Below, piece by piece: positions 31,112 through 38,111 of a stretch of 38,971 nucleotides of DNA. A model generated the notes under the pieces. It did not search any database. It saw only the letters and a list, made by a program, of their open reading frames with translations, and was not told the origin of the DNA. Where the stretch lies: positions 1 to 38,971 of the forward strand of contig DAOTUD010000011.1 of assembly GCA_034437275.1 (NCBI GenBank). The letters are read 5' to 3'. This stretch comes from TC-15 sp034437275 (GTDB lineage Bacteria > Chloroflexota > Anaerolineae > Aggregatilineales > Aggregatilineaceae). The translations under genes and the position numbers were made by a program. Position 1 is the first letter of the stretch. Every line of letters begins with the position of its first letter.

Positions 31112-31702
31112 TCATAACAGCGCGTCGGGATCGTCGCCCTGGGCGTAGGCCACCCCGTCGATGAAGCCCCGCGCGCGTTCGGTGGAGGGATAGCGCGCGA
31201 GGTAATCCCAAAACGCGCGGCTGTGGTTCGGGTACTTGCGGTGCGCCAGTTCGTGCGCGATCACGTAATCCACCACGTATTTCGGCCAGTAGCGGATGCG
31301 CTCGCTGATGCGGATGTCGCCATCCGTCGTGCCGCCCTCGGTGCAGCTTCCGAGCCGCCGCTGCATGTTGCTCACCCAGCGGATGGTGTGCCAGCGCAGT
31401 TCGCCGTCGAAGAACTGGTCGTTGATTTCGCGGGCGCGCCGGGCCAGCGCGTCGTCGTTTTGCTTGCGGGCGCGCCGCCGCTGCCTGAGCACGCGCGCCA
31501 CAATATCATCCAGCAGATCGTCGAGTTGGTCGGACGTGGTGCGCGCGGGCACGCGCACGCGGATCGTGTGGCGGTGGAGCGTCCAGCGCGCCGATTTGCG
31601 CAGCCGCCGGTCGCGCTTGACGGTCACGTACAGGGTGTGCGGCCCGTCGGAAATGCGCCGCACGATGTCGGTGTCTGGGGGAGTCTGGGAATTGCGCGTC
31701 AT
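31112..31702 (-). CDS. YgjP/DUF45-type metallopeptidase domain protein
   Basis: The product is 196 residues with no signal peptide. The C-terminal half carries the zinc motif HELAH at 150-154 with a further His160 in 'KYPNHSRAFWDYL', and 'RYWPKYVVDYVIAHELAH' fits the YgjP-like family. The N-terminal half is basic, with 'RRLRKSARWTLHRHTIRVRVP'. Family members lie near restriction or housekeeping genes; the target is unknown. The gene lies between a terminator (31746-31780) and lutB, 55 nt downstream, so it may be the first gene of a two-gene unit. Confidence 0.85.
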   Translation of the reverse strand: MTRNSQTPPDTDIVRRISDGPHTLYVTVKRDRRLRKSARWTLHRHTIRVRVPARTTSDQLDDLLDDIVARVLRQRRRARKQNDDALARRAREINDQFFDGELRWHTIRWVSNMQRRLGSCTEGGTTDGDIRISERIRYWPKYVVDYVIAHELAHRKYPNHSRAFWDYLARYPSTERARGFIDGVAYAQGDDPDALL

Positions 31703-31745
31703 AATCTGTTCCTGGATGGATAGCCGTGATATACAACACTGGTCA

Positions 31746-31780
31746 GCAAAAACAACAGCGCCGCCGGTGTGGCGACGCTG
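31746..31780 (-). terminator. Rho-independent terminator of the BTAD-type regulator gene
   Basis: On the minus strand CAGCGTCGCC pairs with GGCGGCGCTG over 10 bp (one T-G pair) with a 5-nt loop, and TTGTTTTTGC follows. It lies 28 nt after the stop codon of the regulator gene. A weak promoter for the next gene may lie just beyond (TTGTTT, 16 nt, TATATC). Confidence 0.78.
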
Positions 31781-31807
31781 TTCAGTATACCATATTTGCC
31801 GGCGAGG

Positions 31808-33085
31808 CTACGTGCTGGCGACGATGACCTCGTACAACTGGCGCGTTTGCTTGGATGGCTTGATGTTGAACATGTCATCCAGCGTTCGCTCCAACTGTTG
31901 GTATTGGTTGACCGCCGCGTCGATGTTGCCCTGCTGGAAGTAAATGGACATGACATCCTGATGCACGTCCTCCCAGTCCGGCTTTTCGCGCAGCGCGCGC
32001 AGCAGATACCCCAGCGCCGGGCCCAGTTCCTTGAGGCCGCGATGGTAGCGGCCCAGCCCGATCAATGCCTGGGCGTAGCGGTTCTTGAGTTGATCGCGCC
32101 GTTCTGCGACCCAGGGCATCTGGATGTACGGGAGGAACTCGGAGCGATAGAGCTGGATCGCCCGGTACCAGTTAGCCGGGGCGTTGTTCTCGTCTTCGAT
32201 GGCTTCCTGCACGCAGCCTTCAAACTCGCGCACATCATAGTGGACCGTCAGGCGCACCGACGGAATATAGAAGCCACTCGAATAATTGGTGAGTTCGTAG
32301 CCGAGGCGTTCGCTGATCTTGCGTTTGGTGACGTGGAAGACATTGGTCGCTTCCTTGACCGGCATGTTGGGCCAGAAGACCTCGAACACCTCATCGCGCG
32401 TGACCATCGGGTGGTCGACGAAGTAATAGAAGAGGTGGCGGGGCAGCGAGCCGTCCCATCTGGTGACGGGCCGGCCATCGATGTACACATGCCCACCAGA
32501 GAGGGCGAGCACTTCCAGTTGGCCGAGCTGCTTTTCGTCGCCGTAGATGCCGCCTTCGACTGCCTCTTCGTTGCCGACGATGCCCAGCTTCCCGGCCTGG
32601 TACAGATCGTCCCAGGGCTGCAAGTCCAGCAGCCGCGCGTTGATCACAATCTGGGCGTGGTCCGGGATGGTGTCGGCCAGCGCTCGGAAGAAGCGATCGG
32701 TTGCCTGGGACGTGTCGAGATGGTCGAACATATCCAGCAGCAGCATGTATGGCTGGCGGCGCAAGGACGCCAGGTCCGCGCCCAGCGCATCGGCTAATGC
32801 TTCGGGGGCGGCGTTGCGTTCCAGTGCCGCGCGCGTCTGGTCGCCAAATGTCGACGGAAAGGCATCGTTGTTCGTCAGGTTGGTCAGCCAGTTGGTCAGC
32901 GTATTGTCGCCTTCACCCAGCCCGTAGTATACGATGTCATCACCATAGTAACGCAAAAACATAGAGACTAAAGCGCTCCGACCTCTATGCCTGGGGTAAA
33001 TAACGACAAGCGGCTTACCTTTTGTTTTCTCCTCAAATTCTTCGAAGGAGATTTCAGCTACTTGTTTAATAGTTGTCAGAGTCAT
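31808..33085 (-). CDS. BTAD/SARP-like transcriptional regulator with a degenerate NTPase-like N-terminus
   Basis: The product is 425 residues from ATG 33085, preceded by AAAGGA. Residues about 1-175 resemble the start of a MalT/STAND-type NTPase, but the P-loop position reads 'YPRHRGRSALVSMFL', lacking the GK[ST]. A Walker B-like 'YMLLLDMFDHLD' remains. An OmpR-like winged helix follows at about 188-275 ('LGQLEVLALSGGHVYIDGRPV', 'DEVFEVFWPNMPVKEATNVFHVTKRKISERLG'). A bacterial transcriptional-activation (BTAD) TPR domain completes it. It is probably a cytoplasmic DNA-binding activator controlled by protein contacts rather than ATP hydrolysis. It has its own strong promoter, divergent from the lipoprotein gene. 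Confidence 0.82.
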   Translation of the reverse strand: MTLTTIKQVAEISFEEFEEKTKGKPLVVIYPRHRGRSALVSMFLRYYGDDIVYYGLGEGDNTLTNWLTNLTNNDAFPSTFGDQTRAALERNAAPEALADALGADLASLRRQPYMLLLDMFDHLDTSQATDRFFRALADTIPDHAQIVINARLLDLQPWDDLYQAGKLGIVGNEEAVEGGIYGDEKQLGQLEVLALSGGHVYIDGRPVTRWDGSLPRHLFYYFVDHPMVTRDEVFEVFWPNMPVKEATNVFHVTKRKISERLGYELTNYSSGFYIPSVRLTVHYDVREFEGCVQEAIEDENNAPANWYRAIQLYRSEFLPYIQMPWVAERRDQLKNRYAQALIGLGRYHRGLKELGPALGYLLRALREKPDWEDVHQDVMSIYFQQGNIDAAVNQYQQLERTLDDMFNIKPSKQTRQLYEVIVAST

Positions 33086-33238
33086 GTGTTATCCTTTGGG
33101 CAGCGAGCTTCATCTTCATTTTCCTGCTGTTCCCACTCCGAGTCTGCCTTGTCGAGAATGGTTCCTCAGCAGGACAGCATTTGAATTGGGTTTCAATATT
33201 CGGTCCGCCCACCACAATATTTACTGCACTGTAACTTG

Positions 33239-33267
33239 ATTATCTCTATAAAGACAAATTTTGTCAA
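33239..33267 (-). promoter_or_regulatory. Promoter of the BTAD-type regulator gene
   Basis: On the minus strand TTGACA (33267-33262), a 17-nt spacer and GATAAT (33244-33239) form a strong sigma70 promoter. It would give a leader of about 150 nt before the ATG at 33085. Confidence 0.78.
33253..33265. promoter_or_regulatory. Palindrome overlapping the -35 of the BTAD-type regulator promoter
   Basis: GACAAA-T-TTTGTC is a perfect 6+1+6 palindrome that overlaps the -35 element of the promoter at 33239-33267. It is a candidate operator, possibly for autoregulation. The region is AT-rich, so chance is a fair alternative. Confidence 0.35.
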
Positions 33268-33335
33268 ATGCGAGGTTAGTAGCGATTAATTTTTCAATTT
33301 TGTAGTTTTTCAGCACACACATAAACATAAGTGAA

Positions 33336-33363
33336 TTGCCAAAGTCCCAACGCCAGCTATAAT
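33336..33363 (+). promoter_or_regulatory. Promoter of the lipoprotein gene
   Basis: TTGCCA (33336-33341), a 16-nt spacer and a perfect TATAAT (33358-33363). Transcription would start near 33370, about 25 nt before the ATG. Confidence 0.7.
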
Positions 33364-33394
33364 GCTATCAAGGCCACGCGCAAAGGAGGCGTCA

Positions 33395-34225
33395 ATGCGC
33401 CGTTTGCTGATCTTAATATTACTGGTTGCCATGCTGGGGCTGGCGGCCTGCGACTCGACCGGCTCCGATGGTGGCGTTGTGCCGACCAGAGCTGTGCTCG
33501 AGCAGATCCCCACGCACCAGTTCCTGACCCAAAACGCCCCGCCGGCGGGGTTTAGCACGGTGGCGTTCAACCCCATCGACGCGCAGCTTGCCGCGCATCC
33601 CGGCTGGGCGTATACCATCACCGGCAGCTTCAGCGGCACCTTCGACGCCAGCGGCGAGGCGGCCAGCGGCGAGTTCCAGGCCGTGATCATGGCCAACGAG
33701 ACCAACGAGACCCGCCAGGTTACGATCCAGGTGGCCGGGAACGCCATGCTGCCCCCGGAATCGCCGGAGCAGATCGAATTGATGGGCGTGCGCTATGGCA
33801 CAGAATACTGGTTCGTGGACGCCAGCGGCACCTGCACCAAAGACAGCGAAGGCCAGTTGGTCGTCGACCTGGGGGCCGCGCAGTTGATCGGCGGCGTGAC
33901 GATGGCCACGCCCAGCGGCCACCGCGACACCATCGACGGGGTCGCGGCGTGGCAGTACGTGTTTGGCACCGGCGACCTGGTGCTGCCGGATGTGACGCTC
34001 AAGCGCGGCGCGAACAGCAGCATCACCCCGGCGGCGGACCTGTGGGTCGCGCCCGAGCCGGACGCGGTGCTGGTCTTCGACCTGTCGCTGCTGGTGGAGG
34101 ATGTCACGCTGCTGTGGGCCGAGGGGCCGGTTTCGGGCCGGCTGGACCTGCACTACGAGCTGAGTCTTGACGATCTCGACGTCAAGCATTACATCCCGGT
34201 TCCCTACAAATGCCCCGTCACCTAG
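33395..34225 (+). CDS. Hypothetical lipoprotein
   Basis: The product is 276 residues from ATG 33395, five bases after AAAGGAGG; an in-frame ATG at 33362 falls inside the promoter's -10 element and is rejected. The signal peptide 'RRLLILILLVAMLGLAAC' has a clear lipobox, so the protein is lipid-anchored outside the membrane. The mature part alternates beta strands ('AYTITGSFSGTFDASGEAASGEFQ', 'LLVEDVTLLWAEG') and resembles LppX/LolA-like open-barrel lipoproteins, but I do not recognise a family with certainty. It diverges from the BTAD-type regulator gene and ends 67 nt before dnaN. Confidence 0.82.
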   Translation: MRRLLILILLVAMLGLAACDSTGSDGGVVPTRAVLEQIPTHQFLTQNAPPAGFSTVAFNPIDAQLAAHPGWAYTITGSFSGTFDASGEAASGEFQAVIMANETNETRQVTIQVAGNAMLPPESPEQIELMGVRYGTEYWFVDASGTCTKDSEGQLVVDLGAAQLIGGVTMATPSGHRDTIDGVAAWQYVFGTGDLVLPDVTLKRGANSSITPAADLWVAPEPDAVLVFDLSLLVEDVTLLWAEGPVSGRLDLHYELSLDDLDVKHYIPVPYKCPVT

Positions 34226-34252
34226 ACACTGCCGGGGCGACCGGGTATAATG
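34224..34252 (+). promoter_or_regulatory. Promoter of dnaN
   Basis: TAGACA (34224-34229), a 17-nt spacer and TATAAT (34247-34252). It begins at the stop codon of the lipoprotein gene and would give a leader of about 34 nt. Confidence 0.75.
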
Positions 34253-34292
34253 TCGGCAGGATATTTATCATCACACGGTAGGAGATTGTGGA

Positions 34293-35435
34293 ATGCGCGT
34301 TTCTGTTCTGCAAGAAAATTTGTACAAAGGGCTGAGCGTTGTCAGCCGGGCGATCCAGACTCGCCCCACACTGCCCATACTCGCGAACGTCATGCTGTCG
34401 ACTGAGGATGCGCGCTTGCAACTCTCCGCCACCAATCTCGAGTTGGGGATTTCGGCCTGGATCGGGGCCAAAGTCGAGGAAGACGGCGCGATCACCATCC
34501 CCGCCCGCACCCTGCAAGATCTGGTGAGCACGCTGCCGCCCGAACGGGTCGACCTCGACCTGGACGTGCGCACCCTGACGCTGCATCTCTCCTGCGGCGG
34601 GAAGTCGGCCAACATCAAGGGCATGGACGCCACCGAGTACCCGCTGATGCCGGAATTTGACGCCGAACGCGCCATCGCGGTGCCTGCCCCGGTCTTCAAG
34701 GAGATGATCGACCAGGTGGTATTTGCCGCCGCCAAAGAGGACAACCGCCCGGTGCTGGCCGGGGTGCTGATGCGCTTCGACGGGGACCTGATCACGCTGG
34801 CCTCGGCGGATGGCTACCGGCTGTCGGTGCGCACCGCCGAACTGGAATTCGGCGTTGGCGACCACGAGCCGGAACCGATGATCGTCCCGGCCAAGACGCT
34901 GCACGAACTCAGCCGCATCATCAGCGACGAGGACGACGAGGTGTTGATCGCGCTGCCCGACGAGCGCGGGCAGGTGATGTTCAGCCTGCAAAGCACGCTG
35001 GTGGTGTCGCAGTTGATCGAGGGGCGCTTCCCTGACTACGAAGCGATCATCCCGCGCGGCTACGAAACCAGCCTGCTGGCCTATACCGCCGATCTGCTGG
35101 CCGCGTGCCGCAGTTCTGAGGTGTTCGCCAAAGATTCGGCCAACACCGCGCGCATTCTGATCGAGCCAAGCGGCAACCCCAGCGTGCCGGGCCGCGTGAT
35201 CGTGGCCGGGCGCTCGCAGGAAAAGGGCGATGCCGAAGCCCCCATCGACGCCAGCATCGAGGGCGAGGCGGTCGAGGTCGCGTTCAACATCCGCTACATG
35301 ATCGACGTGCTCAACGTGGTGCGCAGCGATCAGGTCGTGCTGGAAACCGGCGGCCCGACGGCTCCGGGCGTGATCCGGCCTGCCGGGCGCGACGATTTCA
35401 TCCACGTGATCATGCCGATGTCGACCGGGCGTTAG
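34293..35435 (+). CDS. dnaN: DNA polymerase III beta subunit (sliding clamp)
   Basis: The product is 380 residues from ATG 34293, preceded by TAGGAG. The protein forms a ring-shaped dimer that holds the replicative polymerase on DNA. The N-terminal 'VLQENLYKGLSVVSRAIQTRPTLPILANVML' is typical, as are 'LEGRFPDYEAIIP'-type and 'RYMIDVLNVV' segments and the C-terminal 'DFIHVIMPMSTGR'. Length is normal for the three-domain clamp. No dnaA, recF or gyrB is adjacent in this window. The gene has its own good promoter. The stop codon abuts the end of a repeat element. Confidence 0.96.
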   Translation: MRVSVLQENLYKGLSVVSRAIQTRPTLPILANVMLSTEDARLQLSATNLELGISAWIGAKVEEDGAITIPARTLQDLVSTLPPERVDLDLDVRTLTLHLSCGGKSANIKGMDATEYPLMPEFDAERAIAVPAPVFKEMIDQVVFAAAKEDNRPVLAGVLMRFDGDLITLASADGYRLSVRTAELEFGVGDHEPEPMIVPAKTLHELSRIISDEDDEVLIALPDERGQVMFSLQSTLVVSQLIEGRFPDYEAIIPRGYETSLLAYTADLLAACRSSEVFAKDSANTARILIEPSGNPSVPGRVIVAGRSQEKGDAEAPIDASIEGEAVEVAFNIRYMIDVLNVVRSDQVVLETGGPTAPGVIRPAGRDDFIHVIMPMSTGR

Positions 35436-35570
35436 GGGCCATTTGAGAAGTTTCTGCCAGGGTTTTTGGCCCTCATCCCCCAGCCCAGGTAGAAGGGGGG
35501 CAAAGCGTTTTTTCCCTCTACCTGAGGGACTCGGCTCTGCCGGAAGGGTGAGGGCTTTTCAAACGGCCTC
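35435..35570. mobile_element. MITE-like element after dnaN
   Basis: The left end GGGCCATTTGAGAAG (35436-35450) and the inverse of the right end at 35554-35570 (GAGGCCGTTTGAAAAGC) match at most positions and bound about 135 bp. Inside is 'ccctcatcccccagcccaggtagaagggg' paired with 'ccctctacctgaggga', then 'ccggaagggtgagggc'. Its left end starts at the last base of the dnaN stop codon. Confidence 0.55.
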
Positions 35571-35628
35571 TTATGCTAGTTTTACCCCTCCCCTGAACCG
35601 TTTACGGGGAGGGATTTAGGGAGGGGAC
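35571..35628. repeat. Partial copy of the GTTATG-ended repeat
   Basis: 'ttatgctagttttacccctcccc' followed by 'ggggagggatttagggagggg' is the inverse of the right end of the element at 29415-29577, including the 'TTATGCTAG' end. The matching other end is missing, so this appears to be a truncated copy next to the element at 35435-35570. Confidence 0.5.
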
Positions 35629-35691
35629 CATCGACATGCAAGCCGGGATATCTTGCATAAGGGCCGACGAGTGTAGGATCGAGAGGCGATC

Positions 35692-36165
35692 ATGATCATT
35701 GCCGGCATCACCACCCGGCGGAAGCAAATCGGGCAGGGCGAGTTCTTCTGCCCGCAGTGTCGCCGCCCGCGCCGCTACACGCTTCAGGTCGTTTCGCGTT
35801 ACATCACCCTCTTCTTTATTCCCCTCATTCCGCTGGGCGAGGTGGGCAAGTTTGTCGCGTGTGAGTCGTGCGGGATGCTGTTCAAGCCCGCCGTGCTGGA
35901 GCAGGGCGACCAGTTGCAGCCGGCAGTCGAACGCCGCCCGCCCGATCTCGCCGCGCTGATCAACCGCCTGCCCGACCGTCTCGCGGAGGGCACGCCGGTC
36001 GAGTACCTGGCCCGCGATCTCACGGCGGCGGGGCTGGACCGCGAGCGCGCACTGGACCTGATCGACGCGCACCTGACCGCCGGGCGCAACACCTGCGCGG
36101 ACTGCCAGTTGACGTATGCCGCGCCGGTGTCCGTGTGTGCGGAGTGCGGCCAACGCCTGGCCTGA
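35692..36165 (+). CDS. Double zinc-ribbon protein
   Basis: The product is 157 residues. An N-terminal zinc ribbon has Cys20 and Cys23 in 'FFCPQCRRP' and Cys57 and Cys60 in 'VACESCG'. Between them is the hydrophobic 'YITLFFIPLIPLG', as in the small zinc-ribbon family (zinc_ribbon_15) of unknown role. A second ribbon at the C-terminus has Cys135, 138, 149 and 152 ('CADCQL', 'CAECG'). The middle 'LINRLPDRLAEGTPVEYLARDLTAAGL' is helical. No catalytic site is visible. The gene ends in a good terminator. Confidence 0.82.
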   Translation: MIIAGITTRRKQIGQGEFFCPQCRRPRRYTLQVVSRYITLFFIPLIPLGEVGKFVACESCGMLFKPAVLEQGDQLQPAVERRPPDLAALINRLPDRLAEGTPVEYLARDLTAAGLDRERALDLIDAHLTAGRNTCADCQLTYAAPVSVCAECGQRLA

Positions 36166-36211
36166 TCCACCGCCTGTCATCCTGTGCGCTGCGGACAGTG
36201 GCGTGCTAGCC

Positions 36212-36250
36212 GCCCGGCCTGGACGATGCGACCGCCGGGCTTTTGGTTTT
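36212..36250 (+). terminator. Rho-independent terminator after the zinc-ribbon gene
   Basis: GCCCGGC (36212-36218) pairs perfectly with GCCGGGC (36234-36240) and is followed by TTTTGGTTTT. Confidence 0.78.
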
Positions 36251-36278
36251 CATGGCCAGGCCATTAGAGGGGGATATC

Positions 36279-36911
36279 ATGACACACGCGCACGGCACCA
36301 ACTACAGCAAATACCGGCGGCTGTACAACTGGATGGCGCGCATCTACGCGCCGCTGGTGCGGCTGTTCCCGATGTGGCGGCGCTACATCGAGGCCGTGCT
36401 GCCCTGGCTGCTGGAGGGGGGCGCGGTGCTGGAGATCGGGCCGGGGCCGGGCATCCTGTTGCAACAGATCGCGGACCGGCAGCCGTTCGCCGTCGGGCTG
36501 GACCTGTCGCGAGGGATGCTGAACCGCGCGCAGCGGCGCGTGGCGTCGCTGGACTCCGCGCAGTTGGTGCAGGGCAACGCGGTCCGCCTGCCGTTCGCGG
36601 AGGGGGCGTTCGATGGCGTGGTGCTGACCTTCACCTTCAGCGCGATCCCGGACGGGCAGCCGGCGATGGACGGCATCGCGCGCGTGCTGCGTCCGGGCGG
36701 CGTGGTCGCGCTGGTGGATGCCACGCAGGACGGGGGGCGGATCGCGTACCTGCTGGGGCAGGCGTGGAAGCTGTTCGGGGACATCATGCGCGACGAGGCG
36801 GCCTTGATGCGCGCCGCCGGGCTGGACGTGGTCGAGCAGCGCATGTTCGGGGCCTTCGACAGCATCCGGATCACGGTCGGGCGCAAACCCGCCGCCCCGC
36901 CGGACGCCTGA
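36279..36911 (+). CDS. Class I SAM-dependent methyltransferase (Methyltransf_11 type)
   Basis: The product is 210 residues from ATG 36279, which has AGAGGGGGA five bases upstream; an ATG at 36252 and a TTG at 36243 overlap the terminator and are rejected. Motif I 'VLEIGPGPGILLQQI' lies at 50-64, an acidic 'VGLDLSRGML' near 72-81, 'LPFAEGAFDGVVLTFTFS' near 105 and 'VLRPGGVVALVDAT' later. This pattern is shared by small-molecule and lipid methyltransferases of the UbiE type; substrate is unknown. It is unrelated in position to the methyltransferase at 10604-11491. Confidence 0.88.
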   Translation: MTHAHGTNYSKYRRLYNWMARIYAPLVRLFPMWRRYIEAVLPWLLEGGAVLEIGPGPGILLQQIADRQPFAVGLDLSRGMLNRAQRRVASLDSAQLVQGNAVRLPFAEGAFDGVVLTFTFSAIPDGQPAMDGIARVLRPGGVVALVDATQDGGRIAYLLGQAWKLFGDIMRDEAALMRAAGLDVVEQRMFGAFDSIRITVGRKPAAPPDA

Positions 36912-36940
36912 CCGGCGCGTTCTGGCGCAATTTTAATGGT

Positions 36941-36970
36941 CGCGGGCCGTCCGCCCGCGCTGTGGTCTTT
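36941..36970 (+). terminator. Possible terminator after the methyltransferase gene
   Basis: CGCGGGC (36941-36947) pairs perfectly with GCCCGCG (36953-36959) around a 5-nt loop. The following T content is weak (CTGTGGTCTTT), so termination is uncertain. Confidence 0.4.
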
Positions 36971-37014
36971 GGATAGTGTATTTTCCTATGCAATCTTAAG
37001 GAGTGTTTGACACC

Positions 37015-37968
37015 ATGAATTATCGACGTTTGGGCACGTCCGGGCTGAGGGTCAGCGAACTGAGCCTCGGCGGATGGACCACGTTTGGCGAAAGCCTGAC
37101 CGACCGCCAATTGGCGCGCGACATCATCGTCACCGCCTACGACAACGGCATCAACTTCTTCGATATCGCCGATGCCTATGCCAAAGGCGGAGCCGAAGAA
37201 ATGATGGGGTCTATCCTCAAGCTGTTCCCGCGCCACACGCTGGTTATCTCCAGCAAGCTTTTCTGGCCGATGAGCGATGACGTCAACGATCGCGGCCTGT
37301 CGCGCAAGCACATCATGGAGAGCGTCGACAGGTCCTTGCAGCGCATCGGCACCGATTACCTGGACATGTACTTCTGCCACCGCTACGACGAGGAAACACC
37401 GGTCGAAGAGACGGTGCGCGCGATGGACGACCTGATCCACCAGGGCAAGATTCTGTACTGGGGCACCAGCGAATGGTCCGGCGCGCAGATTCAAGAGGCG
37501 CTGGATATCTGCGCGCAGCACAACCTGTACAAGCCGCAGGTCGAGCAGCCGCAGTACAACATGCTGGTCCGCGACCGCGTGGAAAACGACATTCTGCCCG
37601 TCACCGAACCCAACGGCATGGGGTTGGTGGTGTGGAGTCCGCTGGCCAGCGGGCTGCTGACCGGCAAGTATGACGACGCGCTGCCGGAAGACAGCCGGCT
37701 GGCGCGCCTGGATTGGCTGCGTAACGAGGTCATGAAGGCAGAGGCGCTCGACGCGGTGCGCCAGCTCAAGCCCATCGCCGACGACCTGGGCGTGCCCCGC
37801 GCGCAGCTCGCCATCGCCTGGACGCTGCGGCAGTCCGGCGTGAGCAGCGCGATCACCGGCGCGACCAAAGTTCACCAGCTTGAGGAAACGCTCCAGGCCA
37901 TCGACATCGAGCTGGACGACGACGTGCTCGCGCGCATCGGCACGGTGCTGGACGGCGTGCAGGCGTAG
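37015..37968 (+). CDS. Aldo/keto reductase
   Basis: The product is 317 residues from ATG 37015, with AAGGAG at 36998-37003. It is an NADPH-dependent TIM-barrel oxidoreductase of the potassium-channel beta-subunit/YghZ-like group. The catalytic tetrad is present: Asp50 ('NFFDIADAY'), Tyr55, Lys81 ('VISSKLFW') and His122 ('YFCHRYDEETP'). 'GKILYWGTSEWS' and 'GVSSAITGAT' are also typical of the group. The physiological substrate is not predictable. The gene stands alone, before a repeat-like stretch and the transposase. Confidence 0.93.
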   Translation: MNYRRLGTSGLRVSELSLGGWTTFGESLTDRQLARDIIVTAYDNGINFFDIADAYAKGGAEEMMGSILKLFPRHTLVISSKLFWPMSDDVNDRGLSRKHIMESVDRSLQRIGTDYLDMYFCHRYDEETPVEETVRAMDDLIHQGKILYWGTSEWSGAQIQEALDICAQHNLYKPQVEQPQYNMLVRDRVENDILPVTEPNGMGLVVWSPLASGLLTGKYDDALPEDSRLARLDWLRNEVMKAEALDAVRQLKPIADDLGVPRAQLAIAWTLRQSGVSSAITGATKVHQLEETLQAIDIELDDDVLARIGTVLDGVQA

Positions 37969-37989
37969 CGATCGCGCGGTCTGCGCGAC

Positions 37990-38111
37990 CTCGCGCTCCG
38001 CGACTCGCAGTGGGTGCGCGCAAAGGTTGACAGAGAAAAGGTGGACAAAAAGCCTCAAGTGAGGTAGGGAAAAGGGTACAAAGCCAAAATCCCACATCAC
38101 AAGAGGCTACA
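37990..38111. mobile_element. Putative left flank of the ISKra4-like insertion sequence
   Basis: Between the aldo/keto reductase stop and the transposase ATG are 143 bases of mixed composition. They include 'gcgcgcaaaggttgacaga', then an A- and G-rich stretch up to the ATG. This is where the left end of the insertion sequence should be. The right end is outside the window, so I cannot match the inverted repeats. Confidence 0.35.

Larger units (their letters stand above)
33086..33394. other. 309-bp AT-rich divergent promoter region
   Basis: No coding region is supported. The stretch is much more AT-rich than the rest of the window. It holds the minus-strand promoter at 33239-33267 and the plus-strand promoter at 33336-33363, listed separately. 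Confidence 0.6.

Noticed and set aside
34225..34292. A replication origin next to dnaN
   Set aside because: No TTATCCACA-type DnaA boxes and no AT-rich unwinding region are present in the short gap.
36243..36278. An earlier start (TTG 36243 or ATG 36252) for the methyltransferase at 36279
   Set aside because: Both lie at or just after the T-run of the upstream terminator and lack a ribosome-binding site, while ATG 36279 has a good one.
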